From Bisporella sp. PMI_857 (lineage: Eukaryota; Ascomycota; Leotiomycetes; Helotiales; Helotiaceae), in assembly GCA_021307315.1 (NCBI GenBank), contig JAJSPD010000178.1, forward strand, positions 1 through 33,247: a stretch of 33,247 nt of DNA. The letters are read 5' to 3'. Shown here one piece after another: positions 31,730 to 33,247 of this stretch (position 1 is the first letter of the stretch; every line of letters starts with the position of its first letter). The position numbers and the translations under genes were made by a program. A model generated the notes under the pieces. It ran no database searches, was not told where the DNA came from, and worked only from the letters and a program-made list of their open reading frames with translations.

Positions 31730-33247
31730 ACCCTATAACGAAACGAATTTATAACTTACTTTTTGATTTAATTTGAACGCTACAATACCGTACATTTTGC
31801 TGACTTGCTGATGCTTTTGATATTGACCCATACCGCCGAAATAGACTTTTCCTGAAAATCAAATTACTTAGCCGCCGCTAATAGCGTGTTTTATCAAAAC
31901 ATTAGAGTGTAAATAGTAATACGTAATAAGAAAGCTTGTACTATTATAAGCACTTCCTGCTAAGCATACAAGAAAGGATAAGCTTATAATTACTCGGAAA
32001 ATAAAGAAGCTATTAAGCCGTTATTGGACGAAACACTACCAGTAAAGCCGCTATCAAGCAAAAAGCGTGCAAATGTGAAACTGGTTTTTGCCGTACTATT
32101 TTGCATATAAAGATTAAATTTCTCTATTAATGGCTTTTTTCTATTATTTACTATATAATACATTCGTTTTTTACACCGTAATGCTATTTATATATTATTA
32201 ACTTTTTGTATTTCAGTTTTCAATTTAAAACTTTAAAAAATCAATTATGAATAAATCAACAGTTCATTTTACTAAAGTCAATATTTCCAAATCCAGAAAG
32301 CTCAATTTTGTTTAAACAGAATATTGTAAAACTGCTCGTCGAACTTATTCAAAAAACTATAATTTAAAAAAAATTTCCAAGCTTCAACACATTTTAATAA
32401 CTTTTTAGTTAAAAATAAAAACGAAATTACTAAAAGTAGCTTATGCCAACTTACTTGCTAGCTTATTCGCTTAGTTGTTACTTACCGAGTTCATTGTTCT
32501 TTTCGTAACTATAAATTCAATCCGAGTATTAAACAGCGTTGAAAATACCAAAAATACAGTGCCGAACACGGTTTAAAATATACCGTTGTTAGTAATTGCA
32601 AAAATATGCTATGTTTGTAAAGCTTTTAAGCTTTTTTGGCTGTCTTAAAAAAACCAAAGTAACTATATATAGCTCGCAGAACAAATACTCTTGTAAATAG
32701 TAAGTAATTCAAATATGCAATACGGCACTAACAAACTCAAGTTTACACTTTTAAATGCTGTTGTCAGTTTTTTCACCGTATTGATTGCTATTTATATTAC
32801 TAGTAATAGTTACTAGTCTATTACAGCGATTATAACTGTAATTATTACAATATTTGCAATAGTAGTCACTACAACACTGTATTGCATACACAAAGCTTTA
32901 GCTATTTCGACGTAAAAAAGCATAGCATTCTTAATCATGGACCTTTGCTAATAGCCAGTAAAAACTAAGAATTTACTCTAATTTAATTAATCTTAGTTCT
33001 TTGCGCTGGAAAAGTGTTTTAAATACTTTATTTTGTCCGATTAAAGTAAGTAACGTTATATTCCTTTTTAAAACAGTAATACTCGAAACGGCTATAAAAT
33101 TACGAGTCTTTTTTTTACAGTACAAACGTACGCTTTACTTTTTCAATAAAGCATAGTAACTTACAAAAGTAAGCGGTCACTTATTATAATATTATCGCTT
33201 TTTAGCTACTTTACTTAATATAACTTAATACAGTACACTAAATTTCA
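31730..33247. other. AT-rich RIP-degraded tract, unassigned
   Basis: No reliable gene. 31780-31980 is a little less AT-rich and reads as LLMLLILTHTAEIDFS-like followed by LAAANSVFYQNIRV, vaguely like the C-terminal region of a hAT transposase, but the match is too weak to call. The remainder is short A/T runs with no visible repeats or motifs. Confidence 0.4.

Noticed and set aside
31780..31980. hAT-type transposase C-terminus
   Set aside because: Only a vague resemblance, with stops. Not enough conserved positions to name the family.
1..33247. CRISPR array, tRNA or rRNA genes
   Set aside because: The tandem repeats here lack regular unique spacers, and no cloverleaf or rRNA-like sequence was recognised. 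The gene content is fungal, not bacterial.

Overview
This window looks like a degenerate, transposon-rich chromosome segment of a filamentous ascomycete (Pezizomycotina). Three things point there: introns of about 50 bp, fungal-specific families (a HET-NACHT-WD40 gene, a fungal rhodopsin-domain membrane protein and Fot1/Pot2-type DNA transposons), and long AT-rich tracts whose coding remnants carry TGG-to-TAG stops and Asp-to-Asn changes. That is the signature of repeat-induced point mutation (RIP). I cannot identify the species.

Layout. 1-7640 is RIP-degraded transposon debris: a 2.15-kb LTR element with its own target-site duplication (TSD), a Copia-type LTR with primer site, two pogo-superfamily relics and two solo LTRs. 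7640-12088 plus 19917-21416 is one original GC-balanced gene island. It holds an intact eight-exon secreted multicopper oxidase (minus strand), a divergently placed broken short-chain dehydrogenase, and a rhodopsin-domain membrane protein gene (minus strand). The last gene is split by a Fot1/Pot2-like transposon (12091-19914, TA duplication), which itself carries a 6.0-kb Gypsy element (13311-19313, TSD AAAAG, two identical 203-bp LTRs). The layering is gene, then Fot1-like element, then Gypsy. 21417-21986 is a palindromic minisatellite bounded by 15-bp inverted motifs. 21990-23840 is a younger, lightly damaged pogo-like transposon. 23843-26199 is a RIP-degraded Copia element whose LTR abuts the 3' end of a HET-NACHT-WD40 gene (about 26200-30649, minus). 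That gene is inactivated by stops, a frameshift and a solo LTR inside its WD40 array. 30650-33247 is mostly AT-rich unassigned sequence, with a duplicated segment and a 214-bp inverted-repeat element.

Only the multicopper oxidase appears able to make a full-length protein. The rest records repeated transposition, RIP and gene loss. I found no convincing new multi-gene system. The most informative points are the three-layer nested insertion, the contrast between unmutated LTRs and a mutated Gypsy interior, a zinc knuckle at the C-terminus of two related pogo-like transposases, and the ruined HET-NACHT-WD40 gene with its exact 126-bp repeat array.
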